DNA from: Pseudobutyrivibrio sp.
GTDB lineage: Bacteria; Bacillota; Clostridia; Lachnospirales; Lachnospiraceae
Assembly (NCBI GenBank): GCA_024684955.1
Contig: JAIKWH010000073.1
Span: forward strand, 18,199-82,198
Direction of reading: 5' to 3'
DNA length: 64,000 nucleotides
Every line of letters begins with the position of its first letter. Positions within the stretch are counted from its first letter, which is position 1. Under the pieces are notes generated by a model. The model ran no database searches. It had not been told where the DNA came from and saw only the letters and a program-made list of their open reading frames with translations. The position numbers and the translations under genes were made by a program. Positions 1-9,381 of this stretch are shown piece after piece.

Positions 1-255
1 AAAGGACTCTCTGAATTTGCCATCCAGCCTCATAAATGTCCTAAAACCTGTCCTCTTTGCATTCTGATAAGAGGTGTGAGCAGGACAAAACTCCATTATA
101 CTGTGGTCCTTATTCTCCACACCAAAGCTGACAACCGCCTGGCCGCGGTTTACATAGTAGCACCAGATTGGGATTCCCTTTATGCCTGCAATTCCTGGCA
201 GGAAGCTGGCAAATGTGCTTTTTCTTCCATAGTTTTCCATTGTGAACTGTTTCAT
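1..255 (-). CDS. GH94-type glycoside phosphorylase, N-terminal part (cut by window edge)
   Basis: The first 85 codons of a leftward gene that continues beyond base 1. The N-terminus contains [16 protein letters not shown] and later [13 protein letters not shown] and GFRTF, which resemble the start of large GH94 phosphorylases, including the 1,2-beta-oligoglucan phosphorylase group as I remember it. GH94 enzymes reversibly phosphorolyse beta-linked disaccharides or oligosaccharides in the cytoplasm, giving sugar 1-phosphate. The ATG at 255-253 follows the stop of the upstream gene by six bases, and a GGGAGA ribosome binding site overlaps that stop, so the two genes should be translated from one mRNA. 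Substrate cannot be told from this fragment. Confidence 0.75.
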   Translation of the reverse strand, partial: MKQFTMENYGRKSTFASFLPGIAGIKGIPIWCYYVNRGQAVVSFGVENKDHSIMEFCPAHTSYQNAKRTGFRTFMRLDGKFRESF

Positions 256-261
256 AAACTC

Positions 262-2598
262 TTATCTCCCTCTATTCTTATTACTTGTTTCCATTGTGTA
301 CTTTCCGTCTTTTCCTATTGTTATTCTAACCATGTTTGCTTGCCATGGAAGTTCTATCCAAACCTTTCCATCCTTATCAAACTGCTCGTCTAAAAGATGT
401 GGCTTAACCTCCATTTTTCCCATGACAGGTTTTACTCCAAACATCTCCTGCACAACAGTCATAAGGTACCAAGAGCCTGCTCCTGTCAGATAGTGGTATA
501 ATCCCTTTCCATTTCTGCCAAAGTATTCAGGAACTCCTGGATAAATGCCAGAAGCCTCAAAATTCATAGCCTGCTCATACAAACTGCTCAGAGCCTTAAA
601 GCCTTCCTTTGCATAGCCTCTCTGGTAAAGGGCATTTGCATACATAACCGCCATGTGTGAGAACACAGCCCCATTTTCTTTTTCCCCAAAGGCAAATCCA
701 AATTGGCGTCCCATGTTCATCTTTACTTCATTAAAATCTGTATTTAATCTATAACCGCCGCAACTCTTGTCATACAATAGTTCATCTGCTTTTTGGGTTA
801 TAGACTTAATCTGATCATCAGTAGCAGTTCCTCCCATGATTGCAAATACCTGACCTGTCAGCATCATGTTCCCATCTGCCAGGGCATTGCCATCATTGTC
901 ATAGTAGCTGTTATAGAAACCATCTGAAAGCCACTGCTCTTTTCTAATTTTCTCTTGCAGGCTCTTGCCCTTTTCAATCAGTTCCTTGGCCTGGTCCACA
1001 TCCAGATTTTGATTTGGATATTTCTCAGCCAGTTCCAAAACCTTCTGTCCCAGGCTGATGAGATTCATGGCATAGGCATTTGAAAAGGCAACTGACTCTC
1101 CCCTGTCTGAGGCAAGATCCAGAGCATCATTCCAATCTGCCCCAAGTATTCTCAGCATGCCGTGCTCTCCCTTTTTATCAAAGGCATATAGGTTTTGTTT
1201 GATTAGATGCTCTAAAAGGCTACCCTTTTTGTCGCTTTCAAAATATCCCTGGGTCTCAAACAGAATCTGCTCATCCCCAGTTTGATTAATGTATAACTGC
1301 ATGGTCATCCATGGCCAGAAGCCGTGGTCCATCCAGACTCTAGCTATTCCGTTTCGGTCTGCCTTAAAATTGCCCAAACCATCACCAATGATTGTAGCGT
1401 TGCTTCCGTCCTCTCTGACACCAGCAAAATTTGCCACCAGCATTTCTCTCACCTGCTCAGGATGCATAATCAAAAGAGCCAGGCAATCCTGCCACAGGTC
1501 TCTCCAGCCTCTGCCTCCTCTGCCGTAGTCATGATGAGGCAGGAATGAACAGCCATAAACTCGGCGAAGTTCTGGCTGTAGTCCTACCCAAGCGAAAAAG
1601 AAATTGAAAATATGGTCGCCAGTATGAATCCTAATAGGGGCCAAGGATTTCCAGTGGTCCTTGGTTTCATTCAAACTGTCATAAAGCTTGTCGATGGTAT
1701 TCCAACTTTCTCTAGAAGCAATAACTCCTTCCTTTGACTTGTTGATACCGATTACTACTATATATGTCTTGCTAGAATTTCCAGCAATTTCTGTCTCTGG
1801 GAAATGAAGGGCACCGATTACCTCTTGGCCATCTACCCTTTGGCCCTTGGTCTGCCAAATACTATCATCACCGCTGACCAGTGCCTGTGGCCAATCCAAA
1901 GCCCCTGCCCCGATAAAGTCATCTAAAACTCCGCAGCACTTGTCTGGTCCTTTACCATCCATGGAAATACCTTCCACAAAATATGTGCTGTCCCCTTTCT
2001 GATGACCCCTCTCATCAAAGGAGAGGGTAGGTGTGTTTATTACACCGTATTCAGATATCTCCATCCTATTGAGAAGAGATGTAACATGGCGATGGTCTCT
2101 GATGTTGTCAGCACTCCTGCTATATAGAGGAATGGCTGGTATAAATTCCAGTTTTCTTCCCTGGTCACTTAGGTTTTTAATTGTGATCACATGGGCCTCG
2201 TAATTTTTGTCATAAGGCACAAAGGACAATATCTTAGATTGCAGCCCTAAGGACTCATTAGTCCTGGTAAGTTCATGCCAAAGCATGCCTGCTCTAAGGC
2301 TTGTCTTCTCCTGGTCCTTTGTAAATCTAGCCGCCTGCTGATAGGCGCTAACACCTGTTGCAGACCACAGTTTACCATCCACTCTGCACCAGAAGTTTCT
2401 AGTAGATTTGTTATTGTTAAGGTTTTCTACACTCTCAGGCTCCAACACAAAGTGGTTTTGGTCAACTTTTGCGTCACCTGCAAGCAGTGGGGTAACGCAA
2501 GATTTAAGCCCTGTCTCCGAGGCCAGTGGAAAATATAAATTTGCAACATTGTCTGGCTGGTCTACCTGAAAGGTTCCATCTGAATCTAAATATTTCAT
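262..2598 (-). CDS. GH94 family glycoside phosphorylase (cellobiose phosphorylase-like)
   Basis: A 778-residue cytoplasmic protein, close to the usual 780-820 residues of cellobiose and chitobiose phosphorylases. The catalytic region has LPHHDYGRGGRGWRDLWQD followed by GADWNDALD at about residues 486-494; the Asp in this DWND segment is the general acid in characterised GH94 enzymes. The N-terminal beta-sandwich part carries the family pattern YFPL...SRNFW (here TRNFW). Inorganic phosphate is the expected nucleophile; the sugar substrate is unknown. The open frame begins with an upstream TTG, but an AGGAGT site at 2605-2610 sits seven bases before the ATG at 2598, so that ATG was chosen. It is followed at once by a second GH94 gene. 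A terminator separates it from the cardiolipin synthase operon, so it has its own promoter in 2605-2675, not clearly resolved. Confidence 0.88.
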   Translation of the reverse strand: MKYLDSDGTFQVDQPDNVANLYFPLASETGLKSCVTPLLAGDAKVDQNHFVLEPESVENLNNNKSTRNFWCRVDGKLWSATGVSAYQQAARFTKDQEKTSLRAGMLWHELTRTNESLGLQSKILSFVPYDKNYEAHVITIKNLSDQGRKLEFIPAIPLYSRSADNIRDHRHVTSLLNRMEISEYGVINTPTLSFDERGHQKGDSTYFVEGISMDGKGPDKCCGVLDDFIGAGALDWPQALVSGDDSIWQTKGQRVDGQEVIGALHFPETEIAGNSSKTYIVVIGINKSKEGVIASRESWNTIDKLYDSLNETKDHWKSLAPIRIHTGDHIFNFFFAWVGLQPELRRVYGCSFLPHHDYGRGGRGWRDLWQDCLALLIMHPEQVREMLVANFAGVREDGSNATIIGDGLGNFKADRNGIARVWMDHGFWPWMTMQLYINQTGDEQILFETQGYFESDKKGSLLEHLIKQNLYAFDKKGEHGMLRILGADWNDALDLASDRGESVAFSNAYAMNLISLGQKVLELAEKYPNQNLDVDQAKELIEKGKSLQEKIRKEQWLSDGFYNSYYDNDGNALADGNMMLTGQVFAIMGGTATDDQIKSITQKADELLYDKSCGGYRLNTDFNEVKMNMGRQFGFAFGEKENGAVFSHMAVMYANALYQRGYAKEGFKALSSLYEQAMNFEASGIYPGVPEYFGRNGKGLYHYLTGAGSWYLMTVVQEMFGVKPVMGKMEVKPHLLDEQFDKDGKVWIELPWQANMVRITIGKDGKYTMETSNKNRGR

Positions 2599-2673
2599 AG
2601 CATTACTCCTATTTCTTAATATTTCTTGGTTTATCAAAGACTCAATTAGTCCCTTGTAACTCTTTTATATATT

Positions 2674-2704
2674 AAAAAAAAGAAGCCATGAGATTAAGGC
2701 TTCT
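2674..2704 (-). terminator. Rho-independent terminator after cls
   Basis: On the minus strand the arms AGAAGCC and GGCTTCT pair across a ten-base loop and are followed by a run of eight T. It lies 45 bases after the cardiolipin synthase stop and ends the operon that starts near 9.3 kb. Confidence 0.9.
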
Positions 2705-2748
2705 TTTATCATTTTGGTGTTATTTTTTTAGTTGTAAGATTGTTGAAA

Positions 2749-4302
2749 CTATACAAGCGGGGCCATCAGCCTCATAGCACATTGCCATAGTCTAAGGGGC
2801 AGCCTGTTTTTAGATGCATATTTTTCCGTAACTTCTGTGCAATCCTCCAACAAGGCTTTAAAGTCATTTTCTATATCCCCCACTGCAGAACAACCATACA
2901 TATAGACACCATCCTCAAAATGCAGATATAGGGACCTGAAATCCAAATTGAATGTGCCTACTGTTGCCGCCTTGCCATCACATATGCTCATTTTCGCATG
3001 GCAAAATCCCGGTGTAAATTCAAAAATCCTAACCCCATTTCTAGCTAGGGTATTGTAGTAGGACTTAGTCATCATATTTACAAGTTTTTTGTCTGGTATA
3101 CCTGGTGTAATGACTCTTACATCAACCCCGCGTTTTGCCGCCATCTCGCATTCTCGGCTTAGTTCATCTGAGATTACCAGATATGGGGTGGAGAACCAGC
3201 AATAATCTACCGCCGTCTGCAGCATGCTCATATACACTGTCTCTCCCACCTGCTCTGTGTCATATGGCACGTCTGCATATGGCTGGATATACCCATCCCC
3301 ATCTTTTTCCTCTTTGTATTCTGGGAAAAATTGGGTTAGGTCCTTATCGTCCTTGTCCTTGTCGCTAACAGCATTCCAAACTTCCAAAAACATAGCTGTA
3401 AGGGAAGACACAGACTTTCCCTCTATCCTGACTCCCGTGTCCTTCCACCTACCGTAAGGCTCACTTATATGGGTATAAATATTTGCCAGGTTGTATCCAC
3501 CTGTGTATCCCACCTTGTTGTCTATAACCGTTATTTTCCTATGGTCTCTATTGTTCATAATGATTTTAAAAATAGGACCTATATGGTTAAAGATGCGGCA
3601 ATCAACCCCAAGACTCTTCATTTCATCCGCAAACTTTTCATTTATAAAACTGGCTGACCCAATATCATCATAAATTAGTCTAACCCTTACTCCCGATTGG
3701 GCCTTATCTACCAAGACTTCCTTGATAGGCTCGAAGGTCTTATCATCCTGGATTGCATAATACTCCATAAAGATAAAATCTTTTGCAGACTTTAAATCTT
3801 CCACCATAGATGCAATGGCAGGCACTGGGTCATCAAAATATTTTAAATCTGTATTTTTATATACAGGAAATCTCATTTCTTTAGAAACATAGGTGCAGTG
3901 AGATCCCACCAGCCTATTTTCTTTTTTTAGGCTATCCATAACAGCCATGTCCTGTTTTAAGAGAGGGAAAACCCTGGCATCAATATCCTCGTACCTAAGC
4001 CTGGCCTTCTTTGTCACATCTGGATATCCCATTGTGGCGTAGAGGAGAATTCCAAATACAGGCACAAAGGCAATGAAAATAATCCAGGGTATCTTATTAG
4101 CCGAGTTGGTATAGGACCCATATACAATTAAAACCAAAAGTAAGGTGAACAGGGAAGTCACCAGCTGAATCTCTTGGCTGTAACTTCCCAATTGAAACAG
4201 CAAAAATCCAATCCAAGCCACCTGAAGGAGCACCAGAATCCCCACTGCTGCAATCCTTGCTATTGAATTCCCAACCTTCCTATAAGATTTTTTATTATTC
4301 AT
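2749..4302 (-). CDS. cls: Cardiolipin synthase (phospholipase D family)
   Basis: A 517-residue membrane protein that should condense two phosphatidylglycerol molecules into cardiolipin. Two or three hydrophobic segments lie within residues 15-92. Two phospholipase D signatures follow: HRKITVIDNK at about 254 and HAKMSICDGK at about 435, each with the HxK(x)4D pattern and a downstream GG/GxxN motif (TGGYN, VGTFN). Length and architecture match bacterial Cls. The ATG at 4302 begins five bases after the stop of the HD-GYP gene, with an AAAAGG site inside that gene's last codons, so translation is probably coupled. It is the last gene of its operon. Confidence 0.93.
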   Translation of the reverse strand: MNNKKSYRKVGNSIARIAAVGILVLLQVAWIGFLLFQLGSYSQEIQLVTSLFTLLLVLIVYGSYTNSANKIPWIIFIAFVPVFGILLYATMGYPDVTKKARLRYEDIDARVFPLLKQDMAVMDSLKKENRLVGSHCTYVSKEMRFPVYKNTDLKYFDDPVPAIASMVEDLKSAKDFIFMEYYAIQDDKTFEPIKEVLVDKAQSGVRVRLIYDDIGSASFINEKFADEMKSLGVDCRIFNHIGPIFKIIMNNRDHRKITVIDNKVGYTGGYNLANIYTHISEPYGRWKDTGVRIEGKSVSSLTAMFLEVWNAVSDKDKDDKDLTQFFPEYKEEKDGDGYIQPYADVPYDTEQVGETVYMSMLQTAVDYCWFSTPYLVISDELSRECEMAAKRGVDVRVITPGIPDKKLVNMMTKSYYNTLARNGVRIFEFTPGFCHAKMSICDGKAATVGTFNLDFRSLYLHFEDGVYMYGCSAVGDIENDFKALLEDCTEVTEKYASKNRLPLRLWQCAMRLMAPLV

Positions 4303-4307
4303 AGATT

Positions 4308-5933
4308 CTATACCTTTTCTTTTTGAATGTTGTCAGCGTTAATCTCCTGCACTTCAAAACTAATCGACAAAGAATTATTACCTGACATTGTATGCCAGGC
4401 CTCATGTATTCTATCTATTATCTTAGGGCTATCTGAATCCTCCACATTTGTAAGAATAATCATATATTGGTTGATGCCTAACCTTGCCTCTACGTCGGTA
4501 TTTCTAATGGAATTAGAAATAATGTGTTCCAAGAGTCCCATGTAGCCCTCAGTCTCTGACGGAGCATAGGCATCATTTTTGTCTATTAAATTAATAAGGA
4601 CAAGTTGCATCCTAAGTTTGTTTCTGATGGCGTATCTTCTAAAGAAATGATACATCTCTGTAAAGCCGCCGAAGCCAGTATTAAAGGCTCCCTTTCCAGA
4701 ATCCACGCCCAACATATTTCTCAGTTGGATAATGCCTACCAGGTCATCATCGGACTTGCCCCTCATGGCATATTCATTGTCCTCTTTTATCATATCCAAC
4801 ATTATGTCTGCAAAATATGGATCAAACTGGCCGCCTTTACCCTTTTCAATCTCCTCTATTATCTTTTCCTGGGTAAGAGCAGACCTGTAACTTCTGTCTG
4901 AAGACATGGCGTCATAGGCATCTGCCACGCAGATAATTCTTGCCTCCTCCGGAATGTCTAATCCTGCCAATCCATCTGGATAGCCTCCACCTCCGTATCT
5001 TTCATGGTGGGATCTAGCTCCCACGCTGAGCATAGGTATTTCTGTAATCTCTGATAAAATCTCAGACCCAATTGTGGTGTGGAGTTTTATTACATCATAC
5101 TCTGCCTTGTCCAGTTTTCCCTGCTTGCCAAGGATGCTATCAGGCACTCCGATTTTTCCAATGTCATGAAGGAGACCAATATAATAGATATTCTGCAGAT
5201 AAGAATCTCCCTTGCCGGCTCTCCTTGCTATCTCTCTTGAATACATAGCCACTCTAGTGGAATGTCCATTTGTATATGGGTCCTTGGCATCTATGGTACC
5301 TGCCAAGGTAGTAATCATCTGCAGGCTCATTCTCTCTGTACGGGCCTGTTTAGCCTCCTCAATTTCTCCACCTTTTTTCTCCAATGCAAGATTTAACATC
5401 TTTACTGCACAATAATATGCAACCACATACATCGCCACGCTGATTATGGTCTGGGGATACATATATCTAATATCTGAGTTAAATCTCTCCGCTGCGTAAA
5501 AGACTACCCAATCCATAATTAAAAACTGGGCAAATATCTCAATGGCTCCTATATTCCTGAGGAGTTTCCTATCCTCAAAAACAGTACTTAAAAACAGAGG
5601 AATTAATCCCACTAAAAAAAGGACTGGATAAAGATAATGGGTGACACCTAAAACAATTCCAATATATGCCATCAAATATATGGGAATCTCATTTTTTAGT
5701 TTCTGACTCCTAGTATATTTCCCCAAAAGCACGAAAACTACTGCCCCACCAATATTCATTGCGGCAGGAAGAACCAGAAACCAAAGAGTGTAATTGGCAA
5801 GATTCTGATATATAAGTCCCTCGCTATACATAATTCCTGATATTATTAATTCAAATAATATAGAGACCCCTATCATTAAAAAGTCAACCTGATAGAATGT
5901 CTTTGTAAAGTATTCCTCTGTGTGTTTTCTCAT
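4308..5933 (-). CDS. Membrane HD-GYP protein with degenerate GGDEF-like C-terminus
   Basis: A 541-residue protein with about six hydrophobic segments up to residue 182, a short linker, then an HD-GYP domain at about 200-395. The metal motif LLHDIGKIG (H256, D257) and HHERYGGGGYP (309-319) are intact, so it is a candidate cyclic-di-GMP phosphodiesterase. Residues about 420-530 look like a worn GGDEF fold: the periodicity, and RLGINQYMIIL in place of RxGGDEFxxll, are recognisable, but the catalytic motif is absent. It sits between YitT and Cls, with gaps of only a few bases on each side; a GAGG site in the end of yitT serves its ATG. No receiver or PAS domain is present, so any signal probably enters through the membrane part. 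Confidence 0.9.
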   Translation of the reverse strand: MRKHTEEYFTKTFYQVDFLMIGVSILFELIISGIMYSEGLIYQNLANYTLWFLVLPAAMNIGGAVVFVLLGKYTRSQKLKNEIPIYLMAYIGIVLGVTHYLYPVLFLVGLIPLFLSTVFEDRKLLRNIGAIEIFAQFLIMDWVVFYAAERFNSDIRYMYPQTIISVAMYVVAYYCAVKMLNLALEKKGGEIEEAKQARTERMSLQMITTLAGTIDAKDPYTNGHSTRVAMYSREIARRAGKGDSYLQNIYYIGLLHDIGKIGVPDSILGKQGKLDKAEYDVIKLHTTIGSEILSEITEIPMLSVGARSHHERYGGGGYPDGLAGLDIPEEARIICVADAYDAMSSDRSYRSALTQEKIIEEIEKGKGGQFDPYFADIMLDMIKEDNEYAMRGKSDDDLVGIIQLRNMLGVDSGKGAFNTGFGGFTEMYHFFRRYAIRNKLRMQLVLINLIDKNDAYAPSETEGYMGLLEHIISNSIRNTDVEARLGINQYMIILTNVEDSDSPKIIDRIHEAWHTMSGNNSLSISFEVQEINADNIQKEKV

Positions 5934-5936
5934 CTG

Positions 5937-6821
5937 CTAGTTGTAGCCTCTAAATCCCTTCCCAATTATTTCACTACTATTTGTTATTGCAATAAAAGCT
6001 CCAGGGTGATTTCTTTTAATAAAATTTTTAAGTTCAACTGCCTGTTGCCTTTTAAGTATAGTCAAAACTATAGTCTTTTCCTTGTGACCGTAGGCTCCCT
6101 CAGCCCTATAGACTGTGGCTCCCTTTTTCAAATCCTTGATAATGAAATCCACTATTGGCTCAGGATTGTCACAAATAATGGTAAAGTACTTGACCAAGTT
6201 AATATTCTCAATAGTTGAGTCCACCATGAGGGACTTTGCCAAAAGACCTACGAAAGAAAAGAGACCTGTCTTTATATCAAATACAAAACATGACATAAGG
6301 ACTATTACCAAATCTGTGATAAAAAGAGCTGTGCCTATATTTATCATAGAATATTTTTTGAGAATCATGGCCACAACATCTGTACCACCAGAACTGGCTC
6401 CCAGATTAAAGAATATGGCTGAGGCAAAGGCCGGCAGACCAATGGCAAACAACAATTCCAACACCGGCTGGTCTGTAAGGGGAGCCTCCATTGGGTATAT
6501 TAGTTCTAGAAGTCTTGGCCCAAGAGAGACCAAAATGGTAATATATGTGGTTTTAATCCCAAAACTCTTTCCAAAAACCACAAAGCCAATCAAAAGCAGT
6601 ATGGCATTAATAATCAAGTTAATGTGACCTGGTGTCCATGGTGTAATGGCTGCAAGGACAATAGACAAACCACTTATTCCTCCAAAAGAAAAGTGATTAG
6701 GGAATTTGAAAAAATAAATTCCTGCCACCATGGCCAATGCGCCAAAGGTAAAACTGGTATATTCAAATACTGCTCTTTTTACTTCGATTCTTTTTTCTAT
6801 ATCTTTTATTAATCTAAACAT
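5937..6821 (-). CDS. YitT family membrane protein (DUF161/DUF2179)
   Basis: A 294-residue protein with five or six membrane helices, then a soluble domain of about 80 residues (DUF2179 type). Family marks include the GGISGLS segment near residue 50 and SSGGTDVVAMIL in the middle; the C-terminus contains GAYGHKEKTIVLTIL, typical of YitT/YpjC/YqfU proteins. Transport of a small molecule is suspected for the family but no substrate is established. The frame is open from a TTG at 6833, but a GAGG site lies six bases before the ATG at 6821, so the latter is used. It is the fourth gene of a six-gene operon. Confidence 0.9.
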   Translation of the reverse strand: MFRLIKDIEKRIEVKRAVFEYTSFTFGALAMVAGIYFFKFPNHFSFGGISGLSIVLAAITPWTPGHINLIINAILLLIGFVVFGKSFGIKTTYITILVSLGPRLLELIYPMEAPLTDQPVLELLFAIGLPAFASAIFFNLGASSGGTDVVAMILKKYSMINIGTALFITDLVIVLMSCFVFDIKTGLFSFVGLLAKSLMVDSTIENINLVKYFTIICDNPEPIVDFIIKDLKKGATVYRAEGAYGHKEKTIVLTILKRQQAVELKNFIKRNHPGAFIAITNSSEIIGKGFRGYN

Positions 6822-6850
6822 GTAAAGCCTCAATTGTCTTGAGAGATTAT

Positions 6851-7573
6851 TTATAAAACCCCCACATTGTTAACTACCCCAATTGAAATGTAGTTGTTAA
6901 CAATGGCGTGAAAGTCTGTTAAATCCTCGCAGTTTTCATTGTACATGCCTTTTACCATGTACCTCTTTCCGCCATTATCTAAGGTCTCAACATGCTGGTA
7001 AGTATCCTTGAAAAACATGCCGGAAGAAACAGTCCTCTCTCTCAGTATTCCCTTAAAATCTTCCAACTTGCAATCCGGGAAATTTACGTTGTGAATAAAG
7101 CCTGGTTTTATATCTGTATGAATTAATTCCGCAATAACCTCTCTCAGATATTTGTCAGTCACCTCATGGCAGTCACTGGCTCCCTCTGACAGGGCGATGG
7201 AATGACACCCCTGAAAAGCCCCCTCAAAAGCAGCTCCACAGGTGGCTGAATATTGAATATCGCTGGCCGCATTATATCCATAGTTAATCCCTGACAAAAG
7301 CAAATCTGGCTTTTGTGGCATCACGCTCAAAGCCCCTACTCTGACGCAGTCTCCCGGGGTGCCTGAGCAGGCAAAGGCCTTGATTCCCTCCGCCTCAAAA
7401 CCTGGGGCCGGGTATATATCAATGGTCTCTCTCAATGTAATGCTATGGCTTGCGGCTGATCTTTGAGAATCAGGTGCCACAACCCACACCTGACCAAACT
7501 CTCTGGCCACCTGGGCCAACCTAAATAGGCCACTGGCATTTATTCCATCATCATTTGTTATGAGTATATTCAT
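6851..7573 (-). CDS. surE: 5'/3'-nucleotidase SurE
   Basis: A 240-residue cytoplasmic protein with the SurE start NILITNDDGINASG, whose acidic pair binds the divalent metal, and later LLLSGINYGYNAASDIQYSATCGAA, the family's substrate pocket. SurE removes phosphate from nucleoside monophosphates and helps clear nucleotides in stationary phase. The frame extends to a TTG at 7585, but GGGAG precedes the ATG at 7573. That ATG overlaps the stop of the HAD gene as ATGA, a classic coupling signal, and both genes encode phosphatases that can act on nucleotides. Confidence 0.95.
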   Translation of the reverse strand: MNILITNDDGINASGLFRLAQVAREFGQVWVVAPDSQRSAASHSITLRETIDIYPAPGFEAEGIKAFACSGTPGDCVRVGALSVMPQKPDLLLSGINYGYNAASDIQYSATCGAAFEGAFQGCHSIALSEGASDCHEVTDKYLREVIAELIHTDIKPGFIHNVNFPDCKLEDFKGILRERTVSSGMFFKDTYQHVETLDNGGKRYMVKGMYNENCEDLTDFHAIVNNYISIGVVNNVGVL

Positions 7574-8325
7574 AGATTCTCCCAATTTTTAATCTGGTGT
7601 ATTACTCCTGGTTCACGTCCTATATCCTGAATACTTCCATGATATTCCTTAATCTTATATCCCTTTTCCTCCGCCAGTTTGACATACTTTTTTAATCTGT
7701 CCTCCGGTAGATTTGGGGTGTAGAGCCCGGCCCGCATACCAATCTCTAGGGCAGGGAAAACATCGTGGATTATGTTGTCTCCCAAAAAAAGACACTCATC
7801 AGCCTCCACCTTGTCCTGGTCTAATATGAATTGGAAAAATTCTCTCTGAGGCTTTTCATACGCCGCCTCCTCGCTGGTAATGAGCCCATCAAAATAGCCT
7901 TCAATACCCAGTTTTACCAATTTTTTATACTGGGGGTAGGCCTGCATGTTGGTGCCAAGACCAATAAAGTAATCTCCTGCCTTCAATTGCTTTAAGAGAT
8001 TAACAAGACCTTTCTCTGGCTTAATATCTTTTATCAGAGACTCCCAATAGTATTTAGATAGGTCTGCTGCATATGGCAAAACAGGCAGGTGATAGTACTC
8101 CAGCATCATCTTAAATCTCAGAACCCTAGAGTGCATTCCAGCGTTAGGAAATGGGGCCTCCCTCTCCTGCTTGTGCATATACTCCCCGTATAAATCTATG
8201 AATTCCTTTTCGTTGAGACCAAACATTTCATAGGCCTTTCTGGCAGTGGCCTTTACAGCCTTTGCGCTGGCCTCCTCAAAATTATACAGGGTGTTATCTA
8301 AATCAAAATATACGTGTGTAACCAT
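7570..8325 (-). CDS. HAD family hydrolase, YjjG-like
   Basis: A 251-residue haloacid-dehalogenase-fold phosphatase. Motif I is FDLDNTLY at residues 7-14 with nucleophile D8 and acid D10; motif II is in GLGTN, motif III is the Lys of the EKPQREFF segment, and motif IV is FLGDNIIHDV. The size and helical cap inserted after motif I fit the YjjG/non-canonical pyrimidine nucleotidase group, but several HAD subfamilies look alike. A GAGG site sits five bases before the ATG. The gene starts eight bases after the oxidoreductase stop and overlaps surE by four bases, so these phosphatases are made together. Confidence 0.88.
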   Translation of the reverse strand: MVTHVYFDLDNTLYNFEEASAKAVKATARKAYEMFGLNEKEFIDLYGEYMHKQEREAPFPNAGMHSRVLRFKMMLEYYHLPVLPYAADLSKYYWESLIKDIKPEKGLVNLLKQLKAGDYFIGLGTNMQAYPQYKKLVKLGIEGYFDGLITSEEAAYEKPQREFFQFILDQDKVEADECLFLGDNIIHDVFPALEIGMRAGLYTPNLPEDRLKKYVKLAEEKGYKIKEYHGSIQDIGREPGVIHQIKNWENL

Positions 8326-8333
8326 TCATACCT

Positions 8334-9314
8334 CTACTCAATACTGCCAAAGTCAATGCCAAATTGCTTTCTTATCTCATCCATCTGTCTCATTATCTCA
8401 ATAGTCATGTCATGTGGCATCTCTGGGCACTCTATCTTGCCCTCTTCAATGGCTTTTATACATGCCCTAACCTCATACTCGTATCCTGTAATCTGCTCAG
8501 GCACCTTTATCTCTTTTATGACCTTTGGATTTGCCCTGTCACCGTCATATACCTTTATTGACTGGGGGTTGTTAATATTCTCTATCTCCAAAAATCCATT
8601 TGTTCCGTAGATCATTCCCCTTCTGTCTGTCTGGGTATAAATCGAGGTGTAGAGGCTGGCCATTACTCCGTTTTCGTACTCCAGCATTACGGTATCCTGA
8701 CCGTCTACCCCGGTTTCAGTCTTAATGCATGATGCATTAATCTCTTTGATATTATCCCCCATAATCATAGAGGAGAAATTGAGAGGATATACAGTAAGGT
8801 CCAGCAAGGCTCCTCCTGCCAGTTCCTTCTTCATAATTCTCTCATGGTTGTCTATCTTGTATCCCAGGTTTGCGCTAATAGTCTTTACCTGACCAATTGT
8901 GCCCTCTTTAATAAGGTCATTGATAATCTGCCTAGATGGCATATATCTAGTCCAAATTGCCTCGGCCAAAAGTCTATTTGTCTTTTTTGAAACGGCAATC
9001 ATCTCTCTTGTCTGTCTTTCATTGACCGCAAAAGCTTTTTCGCAAAGGACATGCTTGCCTGCCTCCATAGCCTTTATAGACCACTGGTGATGATGAGAAT
9101 GTGGAAGAGCAATGTAGACCAGTTCTACTTGATCATCTGCTAGCATCTCCTCATATGACCCATATGCCTTTTCATAGCCCCACTCCTTGGCAAAGGCCTG
9201 GGCCCTGTCCAAATCTCTTGCTGATATGGCATACATGTTTACCTCTGGCATATGTTTAACTGTTTCTGACATTTTTCTGGCGATACCGCCAGCACCAATA
9301 ATCGCAAAATTCAT
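8334..9314 (-). CDS. Gfo/Idh/MocA family oxidoreductase
   Basis: A 326-residue NAD(P)-dependent dehydrogenase. The N-terminal Rossmann fold starts with FAIIGAGGIARKM and continues through YIALPHSHHHQW and HVLCEKAFAVN, where the family Lys (here EKA rather than EKP) normally helps catalysis. The C-terminal half carries the family beta-sheet domain (VDGQDTVMLEYENGVMASL). Substrates in this family are sugars, inositols or dihydrodiols; this one cannot be assigned. The open frame reaches back to 9338, but a GGAGG at 9323-9327 lies eight bases before the ATG at 9314, which was chosen. It heads the operon running to cls. Confidence 0.88.
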   Translation of the reverse strand: MNFAIIGAGGIARKMSETVKHMPEVNMYAISARDLDRAQAFAKEWGYEKAYGSYEEMLADDQVELVYIALPHSHHHQWSIKAMEAGKHVLCEKAFAVNERQTREMIAVSKKTNRLLAEAIWTRYMPSRQIINDLIKEGTIGQVKTISANLGYKIDNHERIMKKELAGGALLDLTVYPLNFSSMIMGDNIKEINASCIKTETGVDGQDTVMLEYENGVMASLYTSIYTQTDRRGMIYGTNGFLEIENINNPQSIKVYDGDRANPKVIKEIKVPEQITGYEYEVRACIKAIEEGKIECPEMPHDMTIEIMRQMDEIRKQFGIDFGSIE

Positions 9315-9336
9315 CCTAGAATCCTCCATAATTATC

Positions 9337-9349
9337 ATTATACATTATA
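9337..9349 (-). promoter_or_regulatory. Candidate -10 elements for the oxidoreductase operon
   Basis: Two overlapping-phase TATAAT hexamers are read on the minus strand at 9342-9337 and 9349-9344, shortly before the oxidoreductase gene. No good -35 hexamer stands at the right distance, so the exact promoter is unsure. The 67-base gap holds no clear terminator for the sugar locus upstream. Confidence 0.4.
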
Positions 9350-9381
9350 TTACTTAAAATCTTTAATGTTTTCGCAAGGCC

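Noticed and set aside
1..2598. The two GH94 genes as one frameshifted gene
   Set aside because: The second gene has its own ATG, ribosome binding site and a typical family N-terminus, and the first ends at a normal length.
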